From Sedimenticola hydrogenitrophicus (GTDB lineage Bacteria; Pseudomonadota; Gammaproteobacteria; Chromatiales; Chromatiaceae), in assembly GCF_029017505.1 (NCBI RefSeq), contig NZ_JAQGEI010000017.1:40042-104041 (forward strand): a stretch of DNA of 64,000 bases, in the 5' to 3' direction. A program made the position numbers and the translations under genes. This document shows positions 7,518 to 16,281 of the stretch, piece after piece. The number at the start of each line of letters is the position of its first letter. Within the stretch, counting starts at the first letter, position 1. Under the pieces are notes generated by a model, which was not told the origin of the DNA, did not search any database, and saw only the letters and a program-made list of their open reading frames with translations.

Positions 7518-8309
7518 ATGAGTTACCACACGATTCAATTCCAGGTGGCAGACGGCGTCGCCACCCTGACCCTGAACCGGCCGGAGAGCCTGAACAGTTT
7601 CAACACCACGATGCACGGCGAGATCCGCGACGCCCTGAAGCAGGTGCGACAGGACGGCTCCATCCGCTGCCTGCTGCTTACCGGTGCCGGGCGCGGCTTC
7701 TGCGCCGGCCAGGACCTCAACGACCGGGCGGTGGCACCGGGCGAGGCGATGCCCGACCTGAGCCTCTCCATCAAACAGAACTACAACCCGCTGGTGCGCA
7801 GCCTCATGACCCTGGACAAGCCGGTGATCTGCGCGGTCAACGGCGTCGCCGCCGGGGCCGGTGCCAACATCGCCCTGGCCTGCGATATCGTGCTGGCGGC
7901 CCGCTCCGCCAGCTTCATCCAGGGCTTCTCCAAGATCGGCCTGATCCCCGACTCGGGCGGCACCTGGACCCTGCCCCGGCTGGTGGGCCGTGCCCGCGCC
8001 ATGGGCATGGCCATGCTCAGCGGCAAGCTGTCGGCCGAACAGGCGGCCGACTGGGGACTGATCTGGCAGGTGGTAGATGACGACCGGCTGATGGAGGAGG
8101 CGCGCAGCCTGGCCACTCACCTGGCCACCCAGCCCACCAAGGGACTGGCGCTGACCAAGCGGGCCATCAACGCAGCCGGCGGCAACAGCCTGAAACAGCA
8201 GCTGGAGCTGGAGTGCGACCTGCAGTACATCGCCGGCTGCAGCCACGACTACCGCGAAGGCGTCGCCGCCTTCATCGCCAAGCGCCCAGCGGAATTCAAG
8301 GGGGAATAG
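7518..8309 (+). CDS. paaG: Ring-1,2-epoxyphenylacetyl-CoA isomerase PaaG
   Basis: The 263-residue crotonase-family protein contains [33 protein letters not shown] and [20 protein letters not shown]. The Asp in IPDSGG is typical of PaaG-type isomerases, which lack the second hydratase Glu. PaaG converts the epoxide of phenylacetyl-CoA to oxepin-CoA. Its presence shows that ring activation here most probably proceeds through the epoxide. It begins 11 bp after the paaF stop, so it is in the same operon. Confidence 0.92.
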   Translation: MSYHTIQFQVADGVATLTLNRPESLNSFNTTMHGEIRDALKQVRQDGSIRCLLLTGAGRGFCAGQDLNDRAVAPGEAMPDLSLSIKQNYNPLVRSLMTLDKPVICAVNGVAAGAGANIALACDIVLAARSASFIQGFSKIGLIPDSGGTWTLPRLVGRARAMGMAMLSGKLSAEQAADWGLIWQVVDDDRLMEEARSLATHLATQPTKGLALTKRAINAAGGNSLKQQLELECDLQYIAGCSHDYREGVAAFIAKRPAEFKGE

Positions 8310-8313
8310 GCTA

Positions 8314-9831
8314 ATGGCCGCACTCACCACGGAACAGACCGTCGCCGTCATCGGTGCCGGCACCATGGGCGCCGGCATCGCCCAGATCGCCGCCGCCGCG
8401 GGCCACCCCACGCTGCTGTTCGACGCCAACCCGGAGGCGATCGGACGCGGCATCGGCCAGATCGATGCCGGCCTGAAGAAACAGGTCGCCCGGGGGCGGA
8501 TGAGCGAGGCCGAGCGCGAGAGCCTGCTGGCCAACATCACCGCCGCCACCCGCCTGGACGAGCTGAGTGAGGCGGCACTGGTGATCGAGGCGATCCTGGA
8601 GGATCTGCAGGTCAAGCAGCAACTGTTCGCCGAGCTGGAATCGCTGTGCGGCGAACAGACCATCCTCGCCACCAACACCTCCTCCCTGTCGGTGACCGCC
8701 ATTGCCGCCAGGCTGGCGCACCCCGGCAACCTGGTGGGCATGCACTTCTTCAACCCGGCCCCGGTGATGAAGCTGGTGGAGGTGGTCTCCGGCGTCACCA
8801 CCAGCCCGGCCGTGGCGCAGACCGTGTTCGACACCGCCGCCGGCTGGGGCAAGCACCCGGTCTACGCCAAGTCCACCCCCGGTTTCATCGTCAACCGGGT
8901 GGCCCGCCCCTTCTATGCCGAGGGCATGCGCCTGCTGGAAGAGGGGGCGGCCGATGTCGCCACCCTGGACGCCATCATGCGCGAGGCGGGCGGCTTCCGC
9001 ATGGGACCGTTCGAGCTCATGGACCTGATCGGCCACGACGTCAACTACGCCGTCACTAGCAGCGTCTACGCCGGTTTTTATTACGACCCGCGTTTCCTCC
9101 CCTCGCTGATCCAGAAGGAGTTGGTGGATGGCGGGCTGCATGGCCGCAAGAGCGGTCAGGGTTTCTACGACTACCGCGAGGGCGCAGTGAAAACCTCCGC
9201 GGTCGACGCCCCGGCCGCCCCGCCACCCGAGACCATCGAAATCACCGGCGAACTGGGCATCGCCGAACCGCTGGTGGCGCTGTGGAAGCAGGCTGGCATC
9301 CGCGTCAAACGCACCGAGGGCAACGGCTGGATCCGCATCGGCCATACCCGCATCGCCCTCACCGACGGCCGCAGCGCCACCCGCCGGGGCGCCGCCGACC
9401 ACCTGACGGACACCATACTGTTTGACCTGGCCCTGGACTATGCCACCGCCACCCGCTTCGCCCTGTGTCCCGGGGACAACGCCACGCCCGAGGCGCTGCA
9501 GCAGGCGGTCGGACTGTTCCAGGCCCTGGGCAAGCCGGTCTCGGTGATCGCCGACATCCCCGGCATGGTGGTGATGCGTACCGTCTGTACCCTGGCCAAC
9601 GAGGCTGCCGACACGGTGTTCCAGCAGGTGTGCGACGTGGCCGGCGCCGACACCGCCATGCAGAGCGGGGTCAACTACCCCCTCGGCCCGCTGGCCTGGG
9701 CCGAGCGCATCGGCCTGCCACGGGTACTGACGGTGCTGGAGAACCTGCTGCAGGCCTACGGCCTGGATCGTTACCGCATCTCCCAGCTGCTGCGCCGCAA
9801 GGTCGAGGGCGGCACCCGCTTCTACGCCTGA
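8314..9831 (+). CDS. paaH: 3-hydroxyadipyl-CoA dehydrogenase PaaH
   Basis: The 505-residue NAD-dependent 3-hydroxyacyl-CoA dehydrogenase has the Rossmann motif [20 protein letters not shown] near residue 10, and [16 protein letters not shown] and [18 protein letters not shown] in the catalytic part. A duplicated C-terminal domain (about 390-505, again with [11 protein letters not shown]) matches the PaaH length class of about 475-505. It oxidises 3-hydroxyadipyl-CoA to 3-oxoadipyl-CoA. The gap to paaG is 4 bp. Confidence 0.92.
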   Translation: MAALTTEQTVAVIGAGTMGAGIAQIAAAAGHPTLLFDANPEAIGRGIGQIDAGLKKQVARGRMSEAERESLLANITAATRLDELSEAALVIEAILEDLQVKQQLFAELESLCGEQTILATNTSSLSVTAIAARLAHPGNLVGMHFFNPAPVMKLVEVVSGVTTSPAVAQTVFDTAAGWGKHPVYAKSTPGFIVNRVARPFYAEGMRLLEEGAADVATLDAIMREAGGFRMGPFELMDLIGHDVNYAVTSSVYAGFYYDPRFLPSLIQKELVDGGLHGRKSGQGFYDYREGAVKTSAVDAPAAPPPETIEITGELGIAEPLVALWKQAGIRVKRTEGNGWIRIGHTRIALTDGRSATRRGAADHLTDTILFDLALDYATATRFALCPGDNATPEALQQAVGLFQALGKPVSVIADIPGMVVMRTVCTLANEAADTVFQQVCDVAGADTAMQSGVNYPLGPLAWAERIGLPRVLTVLENLLQAYGLDRYRISQLLRRKVEGGTRFYA

Positions 9832-9873
9832 AGCCAACCCGCCCCGATTTTTATCCAGATAGAGATGCAGAGA

Positions 9874-11085
9874 ATGAACGACGCCTATATATACGATGCC
9901 ATCCGCACCCCGATCGGCCGTTTCGGCGGCGCCCTCGCCGCGGTGCGCGCCGATGATCTCGGGGCGATCCCCCTGAAGGCGCTGATGGAGCGCAACCCCG
10001 CGGTCGACTGGTCGCAGGTGGAGGACGTGATCTACGGCTGCGCCAACCAGGCGGGCGAGGACAATCGCAACGTGGCGCGCATGGCGGCGCTGCTCGCCGG
10101 CCTGCCGGCGGTGGTGCCGGGCACCACGGTCAACCGGCTGTGCGGCTCCGGCATGGACGCGGTGAGCATGGCGGCGCGCGCCATCAAGTGTGGCGAGGCG
10201 GAGCTGTTGATCGCCGGCGGCGTCGAGTCCATGTCCCGCGCCCCGTTTGTCATGCCCAAGGCGGAGAGCGCCTTCTCGCGCCGGGCGGAGATTTATGACA
10301 CCACCATCGGCTGGCGCTTCATCAACCAGCTGATGCAGCAGCAGTACGGCATCGACTCGATGCCGGAGACGGCCGAGAACGTGGCGGAGCAGTTCGGCAT
10401 CAGCAGAGCGGACCAGGATGCCTTCGCCCTCAGGAGCCAGCAGCGCGCCGGCGCGGCCCAGGCCAGCGGGCGCCTGGCCCGGGAGATCGTGCCGGTGACC
10501 CTACCCCAGCGCAAGGGCGAGGCGCGGGTGGTCGAGCAGGACGAGCACCCCCGGCCGGACACCCGACTGGAGAAGCTGGCCAGCCTGCCCACGCCGTTCC
10601 GCCAGGGCGGTTCGGTGACGGCGGGCAACGCCTCCGGGGTCAACGACGGTGCCTGCGCCCTGCTGCTCGGCTCCAAGACCGCCGGCGAGCGCTTCGGCCT
10701 GGTCCCCAAGGCCCGGGTGGTGGCCGCCACGGCGGTCGGCGTGGAGCCGCGCATCATGGGCTTCGGTCCGGCCCCGGCCAGCCGCAAGCTGCTGCGCATG
10801 ACCGGCCTGAGCATCGAACAGATAGACGTGATCGAGCTCAACGAGGCGTTCGCCGCCCAGGGGCTGGCGGTGCTGCGCGACCTGGGCGTGGCCGATGACG
10901 CCGCCCACGTCAACCCCAATGGCGGCGCCATCGCCCTGGGTCACCCGCTGGGCATGAGCGGCGCCCGCCTGGTCACCACCGCCCTGTACCAGCTGCAGCA
11001 GACGGGCGGACGCTACGCCCTCTGCACCATGTGCATCGGCGTCGGCCAGGGCATCGCCCTGATCATTGAACGTAGCGAGGGATGA
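9874..11085 (+). CDS. paaJ: 3-oxoadipyl-CoA / 3-oxo-5,6-dehydrosuberyl-CoA thiolase PaaJ
   Basis: This is a 403-residue thiolase starting MNDAYIYDAIRTPIGRFGG. An ATG 9 nt upstream is possible, but this start aligns with E. coli PaaJ. It has the active-site Cys in [40 protein letters not shown], and the second Cys in CTMCIGVGQGIAL. The match to PaaJ is strong across the whole length, including GCANQAGEDNRNVARMA. It performs both thiolytic steps, giving acetyl-CoA and finally succinyl-CoA. It is the last tightly packed gene of paaF-G-H-J; 211 bp then separate it from paaI. Confidence 0.94.
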   Translation: MNDAYIYDAIRTPIGRFGGALAAVRADDLGAIPLKALMERNPAVDWSQVEDVIYGCANQAGEDNRNVARMAALLAGLPAVVPGTTVNRLCGSGMDAVSMAARAIKCGEAELLIAGGVESMSRAPFVMPKAESAFSRRAEIYDTTIGWRFINQLMQQQYGIDSMPETAENVAEQFGISRADQDAFALRSQQRAGAAQASGRLAREIVPVTLPQRKGEARVVEQDEHPRPDTRLEKLASLPTPFRQGGSVTAGNASGVNDGACALLLGSKTAGERFGLVPKARVVAATAVGVEPRIMGFGPAPASRKLLRMTGLSIEQIDVIELNEAFAAQGLAVLRDLGVADDAAHVNPNGGAIALGHPLGMSGARLVTTALYQLQQTGGRYALCTMCIGVGQGIALIIERSEG

Positions 11086-11296
11086 CGCAGCGACGGCCGC
11101 CAGCGGTATCGGCAAACAAACGATCCGGGCGCAGGCAGACACCGTGCGCATAACACCCGACCAAGAACGATGGGCTGCTTTCGGAACGGCTGGCCAGAGG
11201 GTAAAGTAGCCTCCCGCACGGTTTCCCCGGAAACAGTATCCCCTGCAACAGAAAGGGCTTGGTCATCCCTCGTCCCACGTTTAGAATAAGGTTTTT

Positions 11297-11758
11297 ATGT
11301 CGACAGAAACAGAACAACAGGCCGAGGCCATCGGCCAGTGGATGGAGCAGCAGGACAAGTTTGCCCGACTGCTGGGCATCAGACTGGAAGCGGTCCGACC
11401 CGGCTATGCCCGCGCCTCCCTGACGGTCAGGCCGGATATGCTGAACGCGGTCCGGGTCACCCAGGGCGGCGTCACCTTCACCCTGGCGGATTTTACCTTT
11501 GCGGTCGCCTCCAACTCGCACGGCACCACCTCGCTTGCCCTTTCGACCCAGCTCAGCTTTCCCGGATCGAGCCGCGAGGGTGACCGCCTGGTCGCCGAGG
11601 CCCGGGAGGAGAGTTCCACCAAACGCACCGGTCTCTATACTGTGGAGGTAAAGACCGGGGATGGCCGACTGGTTGGCCTGTTCAGCGGCACGGTATTCCG
11701 CCGCTCGGACAAGGTCGCGGAGTGGATGGAAAATAAATCTGACCCGAAGATTTCATAA
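11297..11758 (+). CDS. paaI: Hydroxyphenylacetyl-CoA thioesterase PaaI
   Basis: This 153-residue hot-dog-fold thioesterase has the core helix region VTQGGVTFTLADFTFAVASN. The catalytic Asp of the LAD motif is present. The usual His-Gly-Gly preceding it reads Gln-Gly-Gly here. PaaI frees CoA from stalled pathway intermediates, acting as a safety valve. It lies between paaJ and paaK on the same strand but with gaps of about 210 and 165 bp, so it may be transcribed separately. Confidence 0.88.
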   Translation: MSTETEQQAEAIGQWMEQQDKFARLLGIRLEAVRPGYARASLTVRPDMLNAVRVTQGGVTFTLADFTFAVASNSHGTTSLALSTQLSFPGSSREGDRLVAEAREESSTKRTGLYTVEVKTGDGRLVGLFSGTVFRRSDKVAEWMENKSDPKIS

Positions 11759-11900
11759 ATTTGTGCTGAGATCGCGCCGGATATTGTTTTCACAAGGAAA
11801 TTCCCGAAGGAGCGGCGTATCAGTGATTACGGCCGACTGAGGGAATATTTCTTGTGGAAGCAAGAGACAAGCGAGATCTGTGCAAATTTGTGAAAGATTC
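11757..11900. repeat. Imperfect palindromic element between paaI and paaK
   Basis: The outer part AAATTTGTGCTGAGATC (from 11757) is roughly mirrored by GAGATCTGTGCAAATTTG (about 11873-11890). The inner CACAAGGAAATTCCC is mirrored by GGGAATATTTCTTGTG. It fills the gap between the two genes and resembles a small non-coding palindromic element. No second copy was seen in the window. Confidence 0.45.
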
Positions 11901-11923
11901 GGGCTAATACCGGGGGATAAGCG

Positions 11924-13225
11924 ATGATACTGCATTCCGAGTTCGAGACCATGCCGCGTGAGGAGCTGGAGGCGCTGCAGCTGAAACGCCTGAAGGCCAC
12001 GGTGGAGCGCTGCTACCACACGGTCAAGTTTTATCGGAATGCGATGGATGACCTGGGGGTCAAACCCGAGCACATCCGCCAGCTCAGCGACGTGCGCCAC
12101 CTGCCCTACACCAAGAAGGAGCACCTGCGGGAGAACTACCCGTTCGGGCTGTTTGCCGTGCCCACCGAGCAGGTGGTGCGGGTACACGCCTCCTCCGGCA
12201 CCACCGGCAAGCCCACCGTGGTGGGCTACACCAGGCGGGACATCCGCACCTGGGCCCAGCTGGTGGCGCGCTGTCTCGCCGCCTCCGGCCTGCATCCCGG
12301 CGACCGGTTGCACAATGCCTACGGCTACGGCCTGTTTACCGGCGGCCTGGGGCTGCACTACGGCGGCGAGGAGCTGGGAGTGATGGTCACCCCGATGTCC
12401 GGCGGCCAGACCCAAAAGCAGCTCATGCTGCTGCAGGATTTCGCCCCCACCGCCATCAGCTGCACCCCCTCCTACGCCCTCAACCTGGCCGAGACGGCCG
12501 AGGAGATGGGGATCAATATCCGCAAGCTGCCGCTCAAGGTCGGCATCCACGGCGCCGAGCCCTGGACCGAGGAGATGCGTTACGAACTGGAGTCCCGACT
12601 CGGCATCGACTGTGTCGACATCTATGGCCTCTCCGAGGTGATGGGCCCCGGGGTCGGCAACGAGTGCCTGGAGGCGAAGAGTGGCCTGCACATCTGGGAG
12701 GACCACTTCCTGGTGGAGTGCGTGGATGTGGACAGCGGCAAGCCGGTGCCCTATGGCGAGGAGGGGGAGATCGTCTTCACCTCCCTGACCAAGGAGGCGT
12801 TTCCGATCATCCGCTACCGCACCCGGGACATCTCGGTACTGAACCCGGCGCCGTGCAAATGCGGCCGCACCCATGTGCGCATGCAGCGCATCACCGGGCG
12901 CAGCGACGATATGCTGATCATCCGTGGCGTCAACGTCTATCCGACCCAGGTGGAGGCGGTGCTGATGCAGAGCGAGACCCTCTCGCCCTTCTACCAGATC
13001 GAGCTGTTCCGCGAGGGCAGCATGGACAGCATGGTGGTCAACGTGGAGGGCAGCCCGCCGCTCATGGAGCAACCGCAGGAGGCCCGCGACCGCACCGCGG
13101 CCAAGGTGGTGCGCGACATCAAGGACTTTATCGGCGTTTCCTGTAAGGTGGTGATCAAGGCGGTGGGCGAGGTGCCCCGCTCCGAGGGCAAGGCGGTGCG
13201 GGTGATCGATCACCGGAAGAAGTAA
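11924..13225 (+). CDS. paaK: Phenylacetate-CoA ligase PaaK
   Basis: The 433-residue adenylate-forming enzyme has the P-loop-like VHASSGTTGKPTVVGYT (about residues 88-104), YGLSEVMGPGVGNEC, and the C-terminal A8/A10 region (ITGRSDDMLIIRGVNVYP; SEGKAVRVIDHRKK). The length equals typical PaaK. It converts phenylacetate, ATP and CoA to phenylacetyl-CoA, the committed step. It is followed after a hairpin repeat by iorA-iorB, which can make the same CoA ester without it. Confidence 0.95.
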   Translation: MILHSEFETMPREELEALQLKRLKATVERCYHTVKFYRNAMDDLGVKPEHIRQLSDVRHLPYTKKEHLRENYPFGLFAVPTEQVVRVHASSGTTGKPTVVGYTRRDIRTWAQLVARCLAASGLHPGDRLHNAYGYGLFTGGLGLHYGGEELGVMVTPMSGGQTQKQLMLLQDFAPTAISCTPSYALNLAETAEEMGINIRKLPLKVGIHGAEPWTEEMRYELESRLGIDCVDIYGLSEVMGPGVGNECLEAKSGLHIWEDHFLVECVDVDSGKPVPYGEEGEIVFTSLTKEAFPIIRYRTRDISVLNPAPCKCGRTHVRMQRITGRSDDMLIIRGVNVYPTQVEAVLMQSETLSPFYQIELFREGSMDSMVVNVEGSPPLMEQPQEARDRTAAKVVRDIKDFIGVSCKVVIKAVGEVPRSEGKAVRVIDHRKK

Positions 13226-13272
13226 TCCAACCCCGGGACGGGATACGCAAAGGGGTCGTGAGACGGACGCAC

Positions 13273-13346
13273 AGGGGTCGGAGTCAAGCCGCGCGAGGCC
13301 GGTTGGAAAAAGCCGTCTGCGAGTGGGCGGCTTGACTCCGACCCCT
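13273..13346. repeat. Inverted repeat AGGGGTCGGAGTCAAGCCGC, copy 1
   Basis: Perfect 20-bp arms at 13273-13292 and 13327-13346 are separated by 34 bp. A second, less perfect copy lies at 26374-26444. GGGGTCGGAGTC-type repeats in gammaproteobacteria are often companions of REP-associated transposases. No such transposase is in this window. This copy lies between paaK and iorA and may act as a transcript end. Confidence 0.75.
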
Positions 13347-13425
13347 TCATACTGTCAGCGGCCAAGTTAACAGCTTCCCGCGTCTGGCGGGGTAGCGCGA
13401 CTTTAAAGAATCAGAGGTGAATATT

Positions 13426-15327
13426 GTGAGTGCAGTCCCCCCATTGGCCGGATCCAACCGGCGCTTCATGTCGGGAAACGAGGCCGTGGCACGCGGCGCC
13501 TGGGAGGCCGGCTGCAACCTGGCGGCCGCCTATCCCGGTACCCCGGCGACCGAGATCCTGGAATTCGCCGCCCACTACCCGGAGATGTATACCGAGTGGT
13601 CGGTGAACGAGAAGGTCTCCCTGGAGGTGGCCATCGGCGCCTCGCTGGCCGGCAGCCGGGCGCTCTGCGCCATGAAACACGTCGGCCTGAATGTCGCCTC
13701 CGACGCCCTGATGAGCCAAACCCTGGCCGGGGTCGGTGCCGGCCTGGTGATCGCGGTGGCCGACGACGTCGGCCTCTCCTCCTCGCAGAACGAACAGGAC
13801 TCCCGCTTCTGGGGCCGCTTCGCCCATGTGCCACTGCTGGAGCCGGCCGACGCCCAGGAGGCCTACGAATACACCCAGCGGGCGTTCGAACTCTCCGAGA
13901 GCTTCAACACCCCGGTCATCCTGCGCCTCACCACCCGCATCTGCCACGTCAAGGGCGTGGTCAGCTTTGATGAACGCAGCGAAACGAGCCGGGCGGAGGG
14001 CTTCGTCAAGGATCCCGGACGCCTGATCATGACACCCAACGTGGCGAAAAAGCGGCTACCGTTGATGTTCGAGCGCGAGGCGGAGATCCAGCGCTACAGC
14101 GAGTCCAGCGAACTCAATCAAATCATGGCCGGCAGCGACCGGCGGGTCGGCTTCGTCACCTCCGGCCCCACCTACATGCATGTCCGCGAGGCCTTTCCCG
14201 ACGCCCCGTTGATCAAGCTGGGGCTGAGTTACCCGGTCCCCGTCGACAAGATCCGCGAACTGGCCGGCCAGGTGGACCGGCTGGTGGTGGTGGAAGAGGT
14301 GGAACCACTCCTCGAGACCGAGCTCAAGGCGGCCGGCATCGCGCTGCTGGGCAAGGAGATCCTGCCGCGCATCGGCGAGCTCTCCCCCAATGTGCTGCGC
14401 CCGGCCATTGCCAGGCTGCTGGGTGAGGCGCTGCCCGAGACCGCCGAACCGGTCAGGGCGCCGATCGAGATCAAACCGCCGGCGCCGCGCATCGATCCGG
14501 CCACCGGCGCCAATGTGTTCCCGCGCCCCCCCACCATGTGCGTGGCCTGCCCCCACCTGGGCATCTACTACTGCCTGTCGAAAATCCGCAACACCACCAT
14601 CTCCGGCGACATCGGCTGCTATACCCTGGGTGCCGGGCACCCCTGGAACGCCCTGGACACCACCATCTGCATGGGCGCCTCCATGGGCATCGCCCACGGC
14701 CTGGACAAGGGCCGGGTCGAGGCGGACAGGGACAAGAAGATCATCGCCGTGATCGGCGACTCCACCTTCATGCACATGGGCATGCAGGGGCTGCTCGACA
14801 TCACCTACAACAAGGGCAACGTCACCATCCTGCTGCTGGACAACCGCGCGGTCGGCATGACCGGCGGCCAGGACAACCCGGCCAGCGGCCGCGATATCCA
14901 TGGCAACGAGGCGATGAAGGTGGATTTCCGTAAGCTGTGCGAGGCCCTGGGGGTGAAACCGGAGCGCATCCACGAGGTGAATCCCTACGAGCTGCCGACC
15001 CTGTTCACCGCGCTGCGCGACGAGGTGAAGATCCCCGAGCCCTCGGTGATCATCACCAACCAGCCCTGCGTGCTGATCGACTACTATGGCGCCCAGCCGG
15101 CGCTGACGGTGGATGACGCCAAGTGCACCGGCTGTGGCAACTGCCTGGATATCGGCTGTCCGGCGATCCTGGTGACGCGACGCGAGACCGTGGTCAAGCC
15201 GAACGGCAGCGAGAAGGAGCTGGCCTTCGTCAAGATTGAGAGCGGCGCCTGCACCGGCTGCAATCTCTGTCCCAAGACCTGCGGTCCGGATGCCATCCTG
15301 CCGCTGGCCGATTACATCCGCCAGTGA
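13426..15327 (+). CDS. iorA: Indolepyruvate ferredoxin oxidoreductase, alpha subunit
   Basis: The 633-residue protein (GTG start with AGAGGT 7 nt upstream; an alternative GTG lies 9 nt earlier) has the pyrimidine and TPP-binding halves of the 2-oxoacid:ferredoxin oxidoreductase fold (AYPGTPATEILE; VIGDSTFMHMGMQGLLDIT). Two C-terminal [4Fe-4S] motifs follow, CTGCGNCLDIGCP and CTGCNLCPKTCGP. IorA with IorB oxidatively decarboxylates indolepyruvate and other arylpyruvates to arylacetyl-CoA, reducing ferredoxin. Beside the paa genes, phenylpyruvate to phenylacetyl-CoA is the likely main reaction; this is inferred from context. Confidence 0.92.
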   Translation: MSAVPPLAGSNRRFMSGNEAVARGAWEAGCNLAAAYPGTPATEILEFAAHYPEMYTEWSVNEKVSLEVAIGASLAGSRALCAMKHVGLNVASDALMSQTLAGVGAGLVIAVADDVGLSSSQNEQDSRFWGRFAHVPLLEPADAQEAYEYTQRAFELSESFNTPVILRLTTRICHVKGVVSFDERSETSRAEGFVKDPGRLIMTPNVAKKRLPLMFEREAEIQRYSESSELNQIMAGSDRRVGFVTSGPTYMHVREAFPDAPLIKLGLSYPVPVDKIRELAGQVDRLVVVEEVEPLLETELKAAGIALLGKEILPRIGELSPNVLRPAIARLLGEALPETAEPVRAPIEIKPPAPRIDPATGANVFPRPPTMCVACPHLGIYYCLSKIRNTTISGDIGCYTLGAGHPWNALDTTICMGASMGIAHGLDKGRVEADRDKKIIAVIGDSTFMHMGMQGLLDITYNKGNVTILLLDNRAVGMTGGQDNPASGRDIHGNEAMKVDFRKLCEALGVKPERIHEVNPYELPTLFTALRDEVKIPEPSVIITNQPCVLIDYYGAQPALTVDDAKCTGCGNCLDIGCPAILVTRRETVVKPNGSEKELAFVKIESGACTGCNLCPKTCGPDAILPLADYIRQ

Positions 15328-15373
15328 TCCCGGCGCAACCGAAGAATCAACCCATCCGAACCGAGAATCCATT

Positions 15374-15970
15374 GTGAGCGAAAACAAAATCACCAATATC
15401 CTGGTCGCCGGCATCGGCGGCCAGGGCGTCATGACCGCTGCCGAGATCCTCTCCCAGACCGCCCTCTCCCAGGGCTTCGATGTGAAGAAGACCGAGGTGG
15501 CGGGCATGGCCCAGCGCGGCGGCGTGGTCACCTCCCACGTGCGTTTCGGCACCCGGGTGCTGTCACCCGCCATCCCCCCCGGCGAGGCGGATATCCTGGT
15601 GGGCTTCGAACCGGCCGAGGCGCTGCGCTGGATCAGTCACCTGCGCCCCAGCGGCGTGGCCATGATCAATACCACCCGCCAGGAACCGCCGGTGGTGAGT
15701 CTCGGCCTGTACGATTATCCGCAGGATCCAATCGGCGAGATCGCCGCCACCGGGATCGAATACCACGCCTTCGACGCCGGCGCCATCGCCCGCGAACTGG
15801 GCAACTTCAAGCTGGTCAACACGGTGATGCTGGGGGCCATCTCGGCACTGCTGCCGTTCCCGGCCGAGGCGCTGAAGAACGAGATCCTGGACCGCTTCCG
15901 CGGCCGCAAGCCCACCCTGGTGGAGATCAACGACAAGGCCTTCGAGCTGGGCCGCCAGGCCAGCCTGTAG
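15374..15970 (+). CDS. iorB: Indolepyruvate ferredoxin oxidoreductase, beta subunit
   Basis: The 198-residue protein starts at GTG in the context ATTGTGAGC, like the iorA start. It has the gamma-domain signature NILVAGIGGQGVMTAAEILS and TEVAGMAQRGGVVTSHVRFG. It completes the IorAB enzyme. The frame is open for another 46 codons upstream, but that part overlaps iorA and reads as its shadow. iorB begins 46 bp after the iorA stop. The double-hairpin repeats start at its stop codon. Confidence 0.9.
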   Translation: MSENKITNILVAGIGGQGVMTAAEILSQTALSQGFDVKKTEVAGMAQRGGVVTSHVRFGTRVLSPAIPPGEADILVGFEPAEALRWISHLRPSGVAMINTTRQEPPVVSLGLYDYPQDPIGEIAATGIEYHAFDAGAIARELGNFKLVNTVMLGAISALLPFPAEALKNEILDRFRGRKPTLVEINDKAFELGRQASL

Positions 15971-16046
15971 GGACAGGCCCCCGTGCCTACCCTTTTTTCC
16001 GGACGCCCGGGAACACCGGGCAACCACAGGGGGTTGCCCCTACGCC
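15967..16046. repeat. Double-hairpin repeat unit, copy 3
   Basis: The unit begins GTAGGGACAGG overlapping the iorB stop and ends GGTTGCCCCTACGCC. It has the same two-stem layout as the copies at 2891 and 2996, with a slightly different linker (ccggacgcccgggaacacc). Confidence 0.8.
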
Positions 16047-16073
16047 TGATCCAATATAAACGCCACACGGCCC

Positions 16074-16154
16074 CGTAGGGGCAGGCCCCCGTGCCTGCCC
16101 TTTTTGCCGGATGCCCAGGAACACCGGGCAACCACGGGGGGTTGCCCCTACGCC
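16074..16154. repeat. Double-hairpin repeat unit, copy 4
   Basis: This is a second tandem unit 28 bp after copy 3, closely similar to it. Together they occupy most of the 311 bp between iorB and the class II DAHP synthase. The remaining 16155-16281 must contain that gene's promoter and ribosome site, but no clear signals were picked out. Confidence 0.8.
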
Positions 16155-16281
16155 GGATCCGGAACAACCACCGACCCGAGCCCTCCCCAAGCCGCTCTAT
16201 TTCGGCTATGCTGGCCGTTGAAACGAACCGGTCGCGCCCCATCCGCACCCATCCGCACCACCTGAACCCCGAGTCACATAG

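Noticed and set aside
11753..13213. A long minus-strand open frame opposite paaK
   Set aside because: It is a shadow of the GC-rich paaK coding sequence (His/Gly/Val-rich composition, no motifs) while paaK has all its family signatures.
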